64,000 nucleotides of DNA from positions 45,292 to 109,291 of the forward strand of contig NZ_JBBMFD010000008.1 of NCBI RefSeq assembly GCF_040096205.1, in the 5' to 3' direction. The DNA comes from Solibaculum_A intestinale. GTDB lineage: Bacteria; Bacillota; Clostridia; Oscillospirales; Acutalibacteraceae. A program made the position numbers and the translations under genes. The notes beneath the pieces were generated by a model. That model had not been told where the DNA came from and did no database searches. It saw only the letters and a program-made list of their open reading frames with translations. The stretch's first letter is position 1. Each line of letters starts with the position of its first letter. This document shows, piece after piece, positions 24,458 through 33,076 of the stretch.

Positions 24458-25435
24458 TTATCCGATGCGGCGGAAAAACGGATGGTAGCCGAGAATCGTT
24501 TCGATTTCCTCAAGCACCGGTTCGGACAGACTTAGGCCGCTGGCTTCGATGTTCTGCGCCAGCTGCTCGGGCCGGCTGGCCCCGGTGATCACGCTGCTGA
24601 TCACCTTCTTGCGCAAAATCCAGGCAAGGGCCAGAACGGAAGGTGTGGTATGCAGGTCCCCGGCGATCTGCGAAAGCTTCTCTACCTTCGAAAGGTTTTC
24701 CTCCGTCAAGAGGCGGTTGACCTGCTTATCTTTCTGATGGGTGGCCCGGGACCCCTCGGGAAGAGGCTGGCCCTTTTTGTATTTCCCCGTCAGAAGGCCC
24801 TGCGCCAGCGGGGAAAAGGGGGTAATTCCCATGCCGTACTTTTCGCACACATCCATGATTTCGTCTTCAATATACCGGTCCAGCATATGGTACTGGGGCT
24901 GGATGACCGTCATGGGCCGCAGGCCGCGCTTTTCGATGATTCCATGGGCCTCTTCCAGCCGCGCCGCTGTCCAGCCCTCGCTCACGCCATAGTAGAGGAT
25001 TTTCCCCTGGGCCACCAGGTCGTCAAGGGCCTGCAGGGTTTCCTCCACCGGCGTGTCCGGGTCAAAGCGGTGGCAGTAATACAAGTCGAGATAGTCCATC
25101 TTCAGGTTTTTCAGCGACCGGTCCACATTCTCAAAAATATGCTTTCTGGAAAGGCCCCGTTCGTTTACCCCTTCCCCGGTGGGGAAATACACCTTGCTGG
25201 AAACCACCAGCCGGCTTCTGGGGTAAGCCGCGAGCACCTCGCCCAAAAACCGCTCCGCGGCCCCGTTTCCATACGCGTCCGCGCAGTCAAAGAAATTGAT
25301 TCCCTTTTCGAACGCCAGTTGGATGGTTTCTTTCGCCAGGCTCACCTTTTCGGTGCTGCTTAGATCGGTCAGCCATGTGCCGATCGAAATTTCGCTTACC
25401 TTCAGCCCGGATTTTCCAACGTTGCGATACTGCAT
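24458..25435 (-). CDS. Aldo/keto reductase
   Basis: 325 residues, an NADPH-dependent (alpha/beta)8 barrel close to the Kv-beta/YghZ type. The catalytic tetrad is seen as DCADAYGNG (Asp, Tyr), VVSSKVYF (Lys) and YYCHRFDPDT (His). VITGASRPEQLAQNIEA near the C-terminus is the cofactor phosphate-binding loop. It should reduce aldehydes or ketones; the substrate is unknown. The ATG at 25435 follows AAAGGAG. It appears to be a single-gene unit or the end of the run from 28583. Confidence 0.92.
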   Translation of the reverse strand: MQYRNVGKSGLKVSEISIGTWLTDLSSTEKVSLAKETIQLAFEKGINFFDCADAYGNGAAERFLGEVLAAYPRSRLVVSSKVYFPTGEGVNERGLSRKHIFENVDRSLKNLKMDYLDLYYCHRFDPDTPVEETLQALDDLVAQGKILYYGVSEGWTAARLEEAHGIIEKRGLRPMTVIQPQYHMLDRYIEDEIMDVCEKYGMGITPFSPLAQGLLTGKYKKGQPLPEGSRATHQKDKQVNRLLTEENLSKVEKLSQIAGDLHTTPSVLALAWILRKKVISSVITGASRPEQLAQNIEASGLSLSEPVLEEIETILGYHPFFRRIG

Positions 25436-25548
25436 TGCATACCGCTCCTTTCTGTGCTTATCCGCAAATTTTTCGACCGCCGGGACGGCGGAACGTTTCT
25501 AACAAGGCTGCCGCCTCATTTGGACCTGCCGCTGAGCCAAAACCTCTT

Positions 25549-26265
25549 TTACATATGAAGCCGCCGGCGCAGCTCTTCCTTGACCGCCCGGTACCGGCCC
25601 ACGAACAGGAAAAATCCCGCCAAAATCAGACAGGGCACCAATGCGTACAAGGACCAGGTAAGGCTGACCGCTCCGGACAGGTAGGCATCCACGATGCATT
25701 CCAGGCCCACGAGCAGCAGCGCCACCGTCAGCATCACCGGCACTCCAATATACGCGCCTTTTACCACCCGCGGGAGAATCAGCGCCGCGTTTAAAATCAG
25801 AAAGCCCAGCACCATCCCGGTTACGGGCAGGGCAAAGGGCACAAACCATGCGCCGTCTGTGAGCGTCTCGCACATCCACAAAAAGCCGCAAAGAGCCAGC
25901 GCATCCAGCAAGGCGCTGAGCAGGAAGGTGACGGCCGGCTTTATCCGCAGCATCAACGGCGGGAACAAAAACACCCACAGCATACAAAGGGCCCCGGCCG
26001 GATAATAGGCCCAGGTTACCTCCCCCGCATACACCGCATTGAGGAAAATGCACATTCCGCCCGCGAAAAAGAACAGCAGGGTCATCACCAGCGCCGCGAT
26101 CCGCCTTCCCCGCAGGGACACCAGCGGGGAATCCAGCTGCTTGGGGTAAAGCTGCTTTGCCTTGGGGTCATAAGGCTCCTTGGGATTGACCACCTCGGTC
26201 CCGCACAAGGGGCAGCGCTGCTCAGCTTTCCCAAGCTCCACCCCGCAGTTGACACAGTAGGACAT
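25549..26265 (-). CDS. Zinc-ribbon membrane protein (DUF6320-like)
   Basis: 238 residues. A zinc ribbon, CVNCGVELGKAEQRCPLCG, opens the protein, followed by a Pro/Lys-rich linker and six predicted membrane helices from about residue 55. It closely fits the DUF6320 pattern, proteins found beside condensation-type acyltransferases as is the case here. Function is unknown; it may help membrane delivery of the acylated product. The ATG at 26265 follows GGGAGGA. It is 29 bases downstream of the acyltransferase gene and surely shares its transcript. Confidence 0.75.
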   Translation of the reverse strand: MSYCVNCGVELGKAEQRCPLCGTEVVNPKEPYDPKAKQLYPKQLDSPLVSLRGRRIAALVMTLLFFFAGGMCIFLNAVYAGEVTWAYYPAGALCMLWVFLFPPLMLRIKPAVTFLLSALLDALALCGFLWMCETLTDGAWFVPFALPVTGMVLGFLILNAALILPRVVKGAYIGVPVMLTVALLLVGLECIVDAYLSGAVSLTWSLYALVPCLILAGFFLFVGRYRAVKEELRRRLHM

Positions 26266-26294
26266 ACCGTTCCTCCCTTTCTATGGCTTTGGGC

Positions 26295-27575
26295 CTATTG
26301 GCCGTTGCTTTCGATTTTCACCGGAATCCCCAGCTTCACAAGCTGGGTGAAAAACTCCCGCTCAATAAAAGTTTCCCTGGTGGTACGGGTAAAATTGAGC
26401 ACCAGGCTGCCGCCGTAGCTGACGGCGGTCAGGTTGCCACGGTTGATCTTGCTGGCTCCCAGCAAAAAGTCGAACCGCTCCACATAAGGGCGCATCGCGT
26501 CGGGAACCTTTGCTTCCCCTAAGTTCGAAAGGGTGGCGCTGAAGCAGGATTCCCCCACCACACGGAAGGCCATGGACATGGCCCAGTCTTTGAAAAGCAG
26601 GGGCACCATGCGGATAAAGGGATTGCGCTCGTCGGAGACGTTGGTGCAAATCTGGGCGGCGATGTATTTCTGGTTGAGGCGCATGCGCATCTGGCAGTGG
26701 ACCTGTTCGACGATTTCCTCCAAGGTATAGTCCCCGTAACCCGGGTCAATGCCGGGGGTCAGGTACAAAACAAAGTTGCGCAATGTGTCGCTGGGGAAAA
26801 ATTTGCGCAGGTTCACCGGCACGCAAAGCTTCACGTCCTTCTCTCTCAGGTGGCGTTCCGCCGTTTGCAGCCGGTGAAGGGCCAGAATGTAGTTGGCGGC
26901 TAAAAACTCGGTAAGGGTCGCCTTGGCCGCCCGCGCCTTCTCCAGCAGCGGCCCGAGCGGGATGGTGGCGCTGATGATGTGCAGCGTGGGAAAGGGCTCC
27001 AGGGTCCCTTTGAAGTGATAGGCCTTGGACTCCCGGCGGGGAGCCCTCTTTTGAAAGGCAGCGTATTTGGAGAAGGCGTCCTCCAGCTCCCCCTTCTTTG
27101 GCCGGGCGCTCGTATCGAGCACGCCGTCGGTGAACGGAATTTGTTTGCCCATCAGGGTCAGGTACCGGGCGGCCAGGGTCTTTAAAAACACCATGGCGCC
27201 GTTCCCGTCGGTCAGCACATGGAAAGGCTCCAGCGCGATGCGGCAGCCGTCCACCCGCACCCGGAAAAGAAAGCCGCCGTTCTCCCCCTTGCCGATGGGC
27301 TTGCAGGGATTGGCCACGTCTGCCTCCACCTGCGCAACTCCGTCGTTTTGCTCTAGGTAACGCCAGAAGAGCCCGGTGCGCAGCCGCATGCCGAAAAAGG
27401 GGATGCGCTTGACCGTGTCCTCCAACGCCGTTTGGAGCACCTTCGGGTCCACTTCCTCGGTGAGGGTCACCGACACGCGGAACATGGTGGAAAACCGGGC
27501 GTTGCGGATGGCGGGATAGATCATGGCGGAATTGTCCAGCTTCATCCACCGTTTGACCCGTTTTCGCTTTTTCAC
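26295..27575 (-). CDS. Condensation-domain-like alcohol/acyl transferase
   Basis: About 426 residues. It has the general form of CoA-dependent acyltransferases with HVLTDGNG as the HxxxDG active-site motif near residue 120, and a later SNLGEAKVP segment like the DFGWG-region of the fold. Such proteins transfer acyl groups to alcohols or hydroxylated lipids. The GTG at 27573-27575 lies eight bases after AAAGGAGG; an ATG two codons earlier is too close to the site. It pairs with the zinc-ribbon membrane protein downstream. The substrate is not known. Confidence 0.72.
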   Translation of the reverse strand: MKKRKRVKRWMKLDNSAMIYPAIRNARFSTMFRVSVTLTEEVDPKVLQTALEDTVKRIPFFGMRLRTGLFWRYLEQNDGVAQVEADVANPCKPIGKGENGGFLFRVRVDGCRIALEPFHVLTDGNGAMVFLKTLAARYLTLMGKQIPFTDGVLDTSARPKKGELEDAFSKYAAFQKRAPRRESKAYHFKGTLEPFPTLHIISATIPLGPLLEKARAAKATLTEFLAANYILALHRLQTAERHLREKDVKLCVPVNLRKFFPSDTLRNFVLYLTPGIDPGYGDYTLEEIVEQVHCQMRMRLNQKYIAAQICTNVSDERNPFIRMVPLLFKDWAMSMAFRVVGESCFSATLSNLGEAKVPDAMRPYVERFDFLLGASKINRGNLTAVSYGGSLVLNFTRTTRETFIEREFFTQLVKLGIPVKIESNGQ

Positions 27576-27610
27576 CGGCATTTCCTCCTTTTTCTCAATC
27601 TTTTGCAGAA

Positions 27611-27642
27611 ACGCCCGATAACGAAGGTTCGTTACCGGGCGT
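27611..27642 (-). terminator. Hairpin after degV, weak terminator
   Basis: Stem ACGCCCG-A-TAACGAA / TTCGTTA-C-CGGGCGT with one mismatch, followed on the minus strand by only TTTC. It lies between degV and the acyltransferase, so it may allow partial read-through. Confidence 0.5.
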
Positions 27643-27707
27643 ATGAATCAGGTCGTCTTGGGGCGGGACGAAAAGAACCGGCCTTCGCCTGCTTAGGGAA
27701 CGCACCG

Positions 27708-28583
27708 TTACCGCTTGGTTCCCAGGAAGAAGAGGGCCACCGTTCCCGGTCCCGAATGCGCGCCGATGACCGGGCCGATGGGATTTATAAGAATATCCTT
27801 GACCCCCAGCCGCTCGCGCACCTTTTGGGCGAGAATCTGTGCGTCCTTTAAACAGTCCCCATGGCTGATGAACACCGTCTGCTGTGCCGGGTCTATGGCG
27901 GTCTTCTCCATCTGTTCTGCCATCTTATCCAAGGATGCGGCCCGGCCCCGCACCTTTTCCACCAGAATCAGATGCCCCTCATCGTCCACGTGCAGCACGG
28001 GCTTTACGCCCAAAAGGGATCCCATGATGGCCGATGCCTTGGATACCCGGCCGCCCCGGTGGAGGTGATGCAGGTCGTCCACCGTAAACCAGTGGCACAA
28101 GTTGAGCTTATTGTCCTCAAACCATTTGGCGTTTTCCTCAATGGTCATGCCCGCATCCCGGTTTTTGACCGTGTGGTAGGCCAAAAGGCCTTCTCCCATG
28201 GAGGCCGCCAGGGAATCGAGTACCAGGATCTTGCGGTCGGGATATTTTTCCCGCAAAGCGGCCGCGCCGTTTAAGCAGGAATGAAAGGAACCGGACAGGC
28301 CGCTGGAAAAACTGATGTGCAGCAGGTCCTTGCCCGCCTGCAAAAAGGGCTCGGCAAATTCCTCAAACTCCACCGCCGTCACCTGGGCGGTGGAAGGCAT
28401 CTGCCCGCTGCGCACCAGGTCATAGAACGCATGATTGGAAAGAGGACAATCGCCGCAGTCCCGGTACTCCTTCCCGTCCACAGTGAAAAGCATGGGGATA
28501 AACGGAACCTCGTGTTCCTGATAAAAGCTCCACGGCAGGTCCGCTGTGGAATCGGTTGATACGACATAGGATCGTTCGGTCAT
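27708..28583 (-). CDS. DegV family fatty-acid-binding protein
   Basis: 291 residues. The N-terminal VVSTDSTADLPWSF, the TAQVTAVEFEEFAEPFL region and HISFSSGLSGSFHSCLNGAA are the DegV hallmarks; ISHGDCLKDA and GPVIGAHSGPGTVALFFLG close the protein. DegV proteins bind a fatty acid and in some Gram-positives (as FakB) present it to the FakA kinase for phosphorylation. No FakA gene is in the window. ATG at 28583 behind GGAGGGG. The acyltransferase that follows fits a lipid-related setting. Confidence 0.92.
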   Translation of the reverse strand: MTERSYVVSTDSTADLPWSFYQEHEVPFIPMLFTVDGKEYRDCGDCPLSNHAFYDLVRSGQMPSTAQVTAVEFEEFAEPFLQAGKDLLHISFSSGLSGSFHSCLNGAAALREKYPDRKILVLDSLAASMGEGLLAYHTVKNRDAGMTIEENAKWFEDNKLNLCHWFTVDDLHHLHRGGRVSKASAIMGSLLGVKPVLHVDDEGHLILVEKVRGRAASLDKMAEQMEKTAIDPAQQTVFISHGDCLKDAQILAQKVRERLGVKDILINPIGPVIGAHSGPGTVALFFLGTKR

Positions 28584-29087
28584 GTTGCCCCTCCGCCATT
28601 TCTCCAGCGGTCAAAACTAAAGTCTTCGGCAGCCGTTGAAACCGCTGGGAAACGGCCGCAGCACTTTCGCGAAAAGAGCCGAAAACCCATCGAAAGCACT
28701 GGAAAATTGCGTAAAATTTGCACAAGAATATATCTGACTGTATTGTACCCGCTTTCTCCCTGCAAGTCAAGCAAGAATCCCGTCGAACCGGCGCGATGCG
28801 TCCTTCTGTTTTCCAGGGTGAATGGAACCGGCGGAACGTGATATTCCAGATATTGTTACTGTTTTTGCAGGATTCTGTTCAATGCTCTCAAAAATCGGCG
28901 TAAAAATTCATGAAACCTTCTAAAATGCAGGTTTGGTCTTGTCTCACGTGTCAAGATAGTGTAAACTTTTGAATAGGGTCGTTTTTCGATATTTGAAAGA
29001 GATCCTGCATATTTTTGTAAAGATTTGGCTTTTTGTGCGACTGATACCGCGGTACCGATTTTTCTACCATCTTGGGGGGCAGACAAT
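28584..29087. other. Divergent intergenic region between degV and the Na/Pi symporter
   Basis: No gene seen. It holds the degV promoter and an approximately 150-base degV leader with inverted repeats (CCAGCGGT/ACCGCTGG and GCCGTT/AACGGC). The right part is AT-rich and should hold the symporter promoter, for which only weak candidates exist (TTGAAA near 28995). Confidence 0.4.
28742..28770 (-). promoter_or_regulatory. Promoter of degV
   Basis: On the minus strand TTGACT (28765-28770) and TACAAT (28742-28747) are 17 bases apart. Confidence 0.75.
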
Positions 29088-30722
29088 ATGGCATTCGGTT
29101 TTGGCGATATTCTGATGCTGATCGGCGGCTTGGGACTTTTCCTGTACGGCATGAAAATGATGGGAGAGGGCCTGGAGCTTGTGGCGGGTTCCCGGCTGAA
29201 AAAACTGTTGGCGGTGCTCACTTCCAACCGTCTGCTGGCCGTATTGGTCGGGATTGCGGTCACGGCGGTAATCCAAAGCTCATCGGCGACGACGGTGATG
29301 ATCATCGGCTTTGTAAACGCGGGGCTGATGAACCTGGCGCAGGCGGTGGGCGTCATCATGGGTGCGAACATCGGCACTACCGTCACCTCCCAGCTCATCG
29401 CCTTCAAGGTGGGCGATTTCACTCTGACCGACTTAGCGCCGATTGCGGTGGGCATCGGCGTGGGCCTCATTATGTTCTGCAAAAAGCCCACCATCAAGCA
29501 CGTGGGGCAGGTGGTAGCCGGTTTCGGTATCCTGTTTATGGGAATGGACACCATGAGCACGGCGATGGAGCCGCTGCAGCAGGTGCCCGAATTTGTAAAC
29601 CTGCTTACGCAGTTCCAGAATCCCTTTATCGGCATTCTGGTGGGCGCCTTGTTCACGGCCATCATTCAAAGCTCCTCGGCTTCGGTGGGTATCCTCCAGG
29701 CGCTGGCCATGCAGGGCCTGATTGGGCTGGATGGAGCCATCTTCGTCCTGTTCGGGCAGAATATCGGTACCTGCGTCACCGCTCTGCTTTCTTCCATCGG
29801 CACCAATAAGACCGCCAAGCGGGCGGCCATCGTCCATCTGCTTTTCAATGTGGCGGGTACGATTATTTTCGTACCGCTGGCTATGTTCCTCCCCTTTGTG
29901 GACTGGATGCAGGCCATTACCGGGAACATTCCCCAACAGATCGCCAACACACACATTATCTTCAATTTAGTCAGTACGGCCGTGCTGCTGCCTGCGGCGC
30001 CCCTGCTGGTAAAGGCGGCCAACTTCCTCATCCCCGGCAAGGACAAAGCCTTCGAGCCCATGCAGCTGCAATACCTTGACGAGCGTATTCTGGCTACGCC
30101 GCCTATTGCGGTGGCCCAGGTCATCAAGGAAAGCGAACGTATGGCAGTGCTGGCGCGGCAGGAATTCCACGATTCCATTGAATATTTCTTTAAACCCAAC
30201 AGCGAGCTTTTGGAAAAGGTAACGGCCAACAAGCAGGTGCTCGATTACCTCAATAAGGAGATTACCTCCTATCTAATCAAAATCAGCGCCCTAGAGCTCC
30301 CCGCCAGCGACAGCAAGGCGGTGGGCGCATTGTTCCACACCATCAACGACTTCCAGCGCATCGGCGACCACGCGGAGAACATCGTCGAGGCGGGGCAGGC
30401 CATGCAGGAGGGGAAACTGTCCCTATCGGAAAACGCGGTCAACGAGATGAAGGAAATGTCGCTGCGGGTGGAGGTGCTGCTGGATGAAGCGCTGCACATG
30501 TTCCGCACCCGGGTGTACGACGAGGAACTGGCGGCAGCCATCAACCGGTCGGAAGAAGAAGTGGACCAATGTACAGAGGAATTCCGCAACAACCACATCC
30601 GCCGGCTGACCAAGCACAAATGCACTCCGGAGCAGGGAGTCGTCTTCCTGGATATACTGGGCGATCTGGAACGTGTGGCCGACCATGCCACCAATATTGC
30701 CTTCTCTCTGAGCAACCAATAG
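29088..30722 (+). CDS. Na/Pi-cotransporter family protein with C-terminal PhoU-like domain
   Basis: 544 residues. Two inverted membrane repeats each carry the QSSS signature (QSSSATTVMIIGF near residue 62 and QSSSASVGILQAL near 194), as in NptA/YjbB symporters. After about nine helices, the last 200 residues form two PhoU-like helical bundles (FHTINDFQRIGDHAENIVEA, LGDLERVADHATNIAF). It is expected to move phosphate with sodium across the cell membrane. The ATG at 29088 follows GGGGGG; an upstream in-frame extension has no ribosome site. Single gene with terminator. Confidence 0.93.
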   Translation: MAFGFGDILMLIGGLGLFLYGMKMMGEGLELVAGSRLKKLLAVLTSNRLLAVLVGIAVTAVIQSSSATTVMIIGFVNAGLMNLAQAVGVIMGANIGTTVTSQLIAFKVGDFTLTDLAPIAVGIGVGLIMFCKKPTIKHVGQVVAGFGILFMGMDTMSTAMEPLQQVPEFVNLLTQFQNPFIGILVGALFTAIIQSSSASVGILQALAMQGLIGLDGAIFVLFGQNIGTCVTALLSSIGTNKTAKRAAIVHLLFNVAGTIIFVPLAMFLPFVDWMQAITGNIPQQIANTHIIFNLVSTAVLLPAAPLLVKAANFLIPGKDKAFEPMQLQYLDERILATPPIAVAQVIKESERMAVLARQEFHDSIEYFFKPNSELLEKVTANKQVLDYLNKEITSYLIKISALELPASDSKAVGALFHTINDFQRIGDHAENIVEAGQAMQEGKLSLSENAVNEMKEMSLRVEVLLDEALHMFRTRVYDEELAAAINRSEEEVDQCTEEFRNNHIRRLTKHKCTPEQGVVFLDILGDLERVADHATNIAFSLSNQ

Positions 30723-30733
30723 AAATTCAGCCG

Positions 30734-30771
30734 TCCCGGCGGGGAACCGAAAGGCTCCCGCCGGGATCTTT
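30734..30771 (+). terminator. Terminator of the Na/Pi symporter gene
   Basis: Perfect 10-bp stem TCCCGGCGGG/CCCGCCGGGA with a 13-base loop followed by TCTTTTT. Confidence 0.85.
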
Positions 30772-30939
30772 TTGTCCGATTCGTTTTGGCCGCCTAACCG
30801 GGAAGGAAAAATCGTCCATACGGCCTTTGCTCTTCTTATTTTTTTCTTAATATCCAAATTCAGGATTCCTTTTGTGCGTTTCTACGGATTTGCTGGGAAA
30901 AAGAAAGGATTTTTATACGAAAATGGGCCGCTTTGCCGC

Positions 30940-30968
30940 TTTCAAAATGGGACAAAATCGTTTAAAAT
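30940..30968 (+). promoter_or_regulatory. Candidate promoter of prs
   Basis: TTTCAA (30940-30945), 17 bases, TAAAAT (30963-30968). The -35 box is imperfect. It leaves a leader of about 145 bases before prs. Confidence 0.5.
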
Positions 30969-31119
30969 AGAAGATAGTTCGAGTGGCGCGTTTTGCGCCG
31001 TTCAGCTTCGTTCGTTTCTATAACTGCATTGCTGGAACTGACGGCATCCGTTTGAATCCCGCCGCAAAACGGACGCTTTTTTCTTTTCGCCGCAGCGGCA
31101 GCGGCAAGGGGCAAACGTC
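30969..31119 (+). promoter_or_regulatory. prs leader with attenuator
   Basis: The leader could form GGCGC/GCGCC (30994-31000 area), a longer stem GTTCAGC with GCTGGAAC (31000-31038, one bulge), and then the terminator. No known riboswitch consensus was recognised. Confidence 0.45.
31044..31082 (+). terminator. Intrinsic terminator in the prs leader
   Basis: Stem GCATCCGTTT/AAACGGACGC with one mismatch (31044-31053, 31067-31076) followed by six T, 38 bases before the prs ATG. It faces into prs, so it must act as an attenuator or mark the end of a short RNA. Confidence 0.7.
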
Positions 31120-32289
31120 ATGCCAGATTTGATCAGCGATTTTCAGACCATCCCGGTGGGCAGGCTGGGCATCATCGCCATGCGCGGCTGCGAAGACCTG
31201 GTGGACAGCATCAACGACTACCTGGTATCCTGGCGCCAGCAGCGGGAAAGCGAGCACAAAACCACCATCGCTTTTGCTGGCTACCAGCGGGACACCTATC
31301 TGATCAAAACCCAGTGCCCTCGTTTCGGAACGGGCGAAGCCAAGGGAATGATCAAGGAATCGGTGCGGGGATTGGACTTGTTTATCCTGACCGACTGCTA
31401 CAATTACGGCTGTACCTATAAGATGTACGGCCACGAGGTCCCCATGAGCCCGGACGACCACTATCAGGATCTGAAGCGGGTCATCGCGGCGGTCAGCGGC
31501 AAGGCGAGGCGGGTAAACGTCATCATGCCCATGCTTTACGAGGGACGCCAGCACAAGCGCTCCTCCCGGGAATCGCTGGACTGCGCGGTGGCGCTGCAGG
31601 AGCTGATTAACGCAGGGGTTGCCAACATCATCACCTTTGACGCCCACGACGCGCGGGTACAGAACGCCATCCCTACCGGCGGCTTTGAAGACGTGAAGAC
31701 CACCTACCAGATGATCAAAGCCCTTACTCGCTGCGTACCCGACTTAAAGATCGACAAGGACAGCATGATGATCATCTCGCCCGACGAGGGCGGCATGAAC
31801 CGCTGCATTTACTATGCTTCGGTGCTGGGGATCAACTTAGGCATGTTCTATAAGCGGCGGGATTATTCCCGCATCGTCAACGGCCGCAACCCCATCGTCG
31901 ACCACCAGTACCTGGGCACGCCGGTGGAGGGGAAGGACTTGGTCATTGTGGACGATATGATTTCGTCCGGAGATTCGGTTCTGGAAATCGCCGAGCGGGT
32001 CAAGGGAATGGGTGCGAACCGGGTGTTTGTCTGCACGTCCTTCGGCCTCTTCTGCGAAGGGCTTGGGCGGTTCGACGAGGCCTATGAGAAGGGCATCATT
32101 GAAAAGGTATTCACCACTGACTTAATCTATCGTTCTCCGGAGCTGCTTTCCCGGGAATGGTACTGCGAGGTGGACATGTCCAAGTACCTGGCCTATATCA
32201 TTGACTCCCTCAATCACGATATTACCATCAGCCCTTTGCTCGACCCGTCCGACCGGATCGAGCGGCTGCTCAAAAAACTTCCCAAATAA
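31120..32289 (+). CDS. prs: Ribose-phosphate pyrophosphokinase, long form
   Basis: 389 residues, against about 315 for the usual bacterial enzyme. The PRPP-binding loop is VIVDDMISSGDSVLE near residue 273, and the flexible-loop region MPMLYEGRQHKRSSRES has the expected catalytic Arg/Lys. FDAHDARVQNAIP corresponds to the ribose-5-phosphate side. It makes PRPP from ribose-5-phosphate and ATP for purine, pyrimidine, His and Trp synthesis. The extra length is mostly N-terminal and C-terminal (LINR-like end HDITISPLLDPSDRIERLLK). AAGGGG precedes the ATG. The leader carries an attenuator. Confidence 0.9.
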   Translation: MPDLISDFQTIPVGRLGIIAMRGCEDLVDSINDYLVSWRQQRESEHKTTIAFAGYQRDTYLIKTQCPRFGTGEAKGMIKESVRGLDLFILTDCYNYGCTYKMYGHEVPMSPDDHYQDLKRVIAAVSGKARRVNVIMPMLYEGRQHKRSSRESLDCAVALQELINAGVANIITFDAHDARVQNAIPTGGFEDVKTTYQMIKALTRCVPDLKIDKDSMMIISPDEGGMNRCIYYASVLGINLGMFYKRRDYSRIVNGRNPIVDHQYLGTPVEGKDLVIVDDMISSGDSVLEIAERVKGMGANRVFVCTSFGLFCEGLGRFDEAYEKGIIEKVFTTDLIYRSPELLSREWYCEVDMSKYLAYIIDSLNHDITISPLLDPSDRIERLLKKLPK

Positions 32290-32303
32290 CCCGGTCGATT
32301 GCG

Positions 32304-32335
32304 GGACGGATGCAACGGATGCATCCGTCCTTTTT
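32304..32335 (+). terminator. Terminator of prs
   Basis: Perfect 11-bp stem GGACGGATGCA/TGCATCCGTCC, 5-base loop, then five T, just after the prs stop codon. Confidence 0.9.
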
Positions 32336-32487
32336 GCGTGGATGGGACAAGGCCCGCTTCTTTTCAAAAGCCGGTTGCGCTGTGCTGGGACGGTTCGCCG
32401 GCGGCAAAAGCGGGGCGGGCGGCATGGCGATTCCATCCGTGTGCTTCTCTGGGAAAGCCGATGGTTTCGGGCGAAGTCTTTTCCCAA

Positions 32488-32533
32488 AATCCGCCCCTTC
32501 TTCCTTGTGGAAGGGCGGATTCTATGGTATGAT
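32488..32533 (+). promoter_or_regulatory. ruvC promoter with hairpin over the -35 box
   Basis: TTGTGG (32505-32510), 17 bases, TATGAT (32528-32533), about 35 bases before ruvC. The -35 box lies in the loop and right arm of a 12-bp stem with one bulge (AATCCGCC-C-CTTC with GAAGGGCGGATT, 32488-32521). It has no T run, so it is not a plain terminator. Confidence 0.5.
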
Positions 32534-32568
32534 ATTATATTATACACCTGTGGAAAGGACGGGAAGGC

Positions 32569-33054
32569 ATGATCGTTTTGGGGATCGACCCGGGCTACGC
32601 CATCGTGGGCTGGGGGGTGCTGCGCTACGAGGGCAGCCGGTTTACCACCATCGCCTACGGCGCTATCCTCACCGACGCGGACATGGACTTTTCCCGCCGT
32701 CTTGAGCATATTTATGACCGGATGTGCGCCATCTGCGCGAAATATCAGCCCGACGCGGTTTCCGTCGAGCAGCTTTTCTTTACCACCAACCAGAAAACGG
32801 CCATCAAGGTGGCGGAGGCCAGAGGGGTGATTATGCTGGCAGTACGCAAATACGAAATCCCGTTTTTTGAATATACGCCCTTGCAGGTCAAGCAGTCGGT
32901 GGTGGGGTACGGCAAGGCCATCAAGTCCCAGGTGATGGAGATGACCCGGCAGGTTCTCCATTTGGAGAAAGTCCCCAAGCCTGACGACACCGCCGACGCC
33001 TTGGCGGTGGCCATCTGCCATGCCCACTGCGCCGGGTCGCGGATTTTCTGGTAA
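32569..33054 (+). CDS. ruvC: Crossover junction endodeoxyribonuclease RuvC
   Basis: 161 residues. The four acidic catalytic residues appear as Asp7 (GIDPG), Glu67 (VEQLFF) and Asp140 with Asp143 (KPDDTADALA). RuvC cuts Holliday junctions after branch migration by RuvAB. It heads the ruvC-ruvA-ruvB block and probably the ten-gene transcript to 41568. The ATG at 32569 follows GGAAAGG. The protein ends right after the last helix without the C-terminal extension seen in some species. Confidence 0.96.
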   Translation: MIVLGIDPGYAIVGWGVLRYEGSRFTTIAYGAILTDADMDFSRRLEHIYDRMCAICAKYQPDAVSVEQLFFTTNQKTAIKVAEARGVIMLAVRKYEIPFFEYTPLQVKQSVVGYGKAIKSQVMEMTRQVLHLEKVPKPDDTADALAVAICHAHCAGSRIFW

Positions 33055-33076
33055 CGATACAAAAGGAGATACGTCC

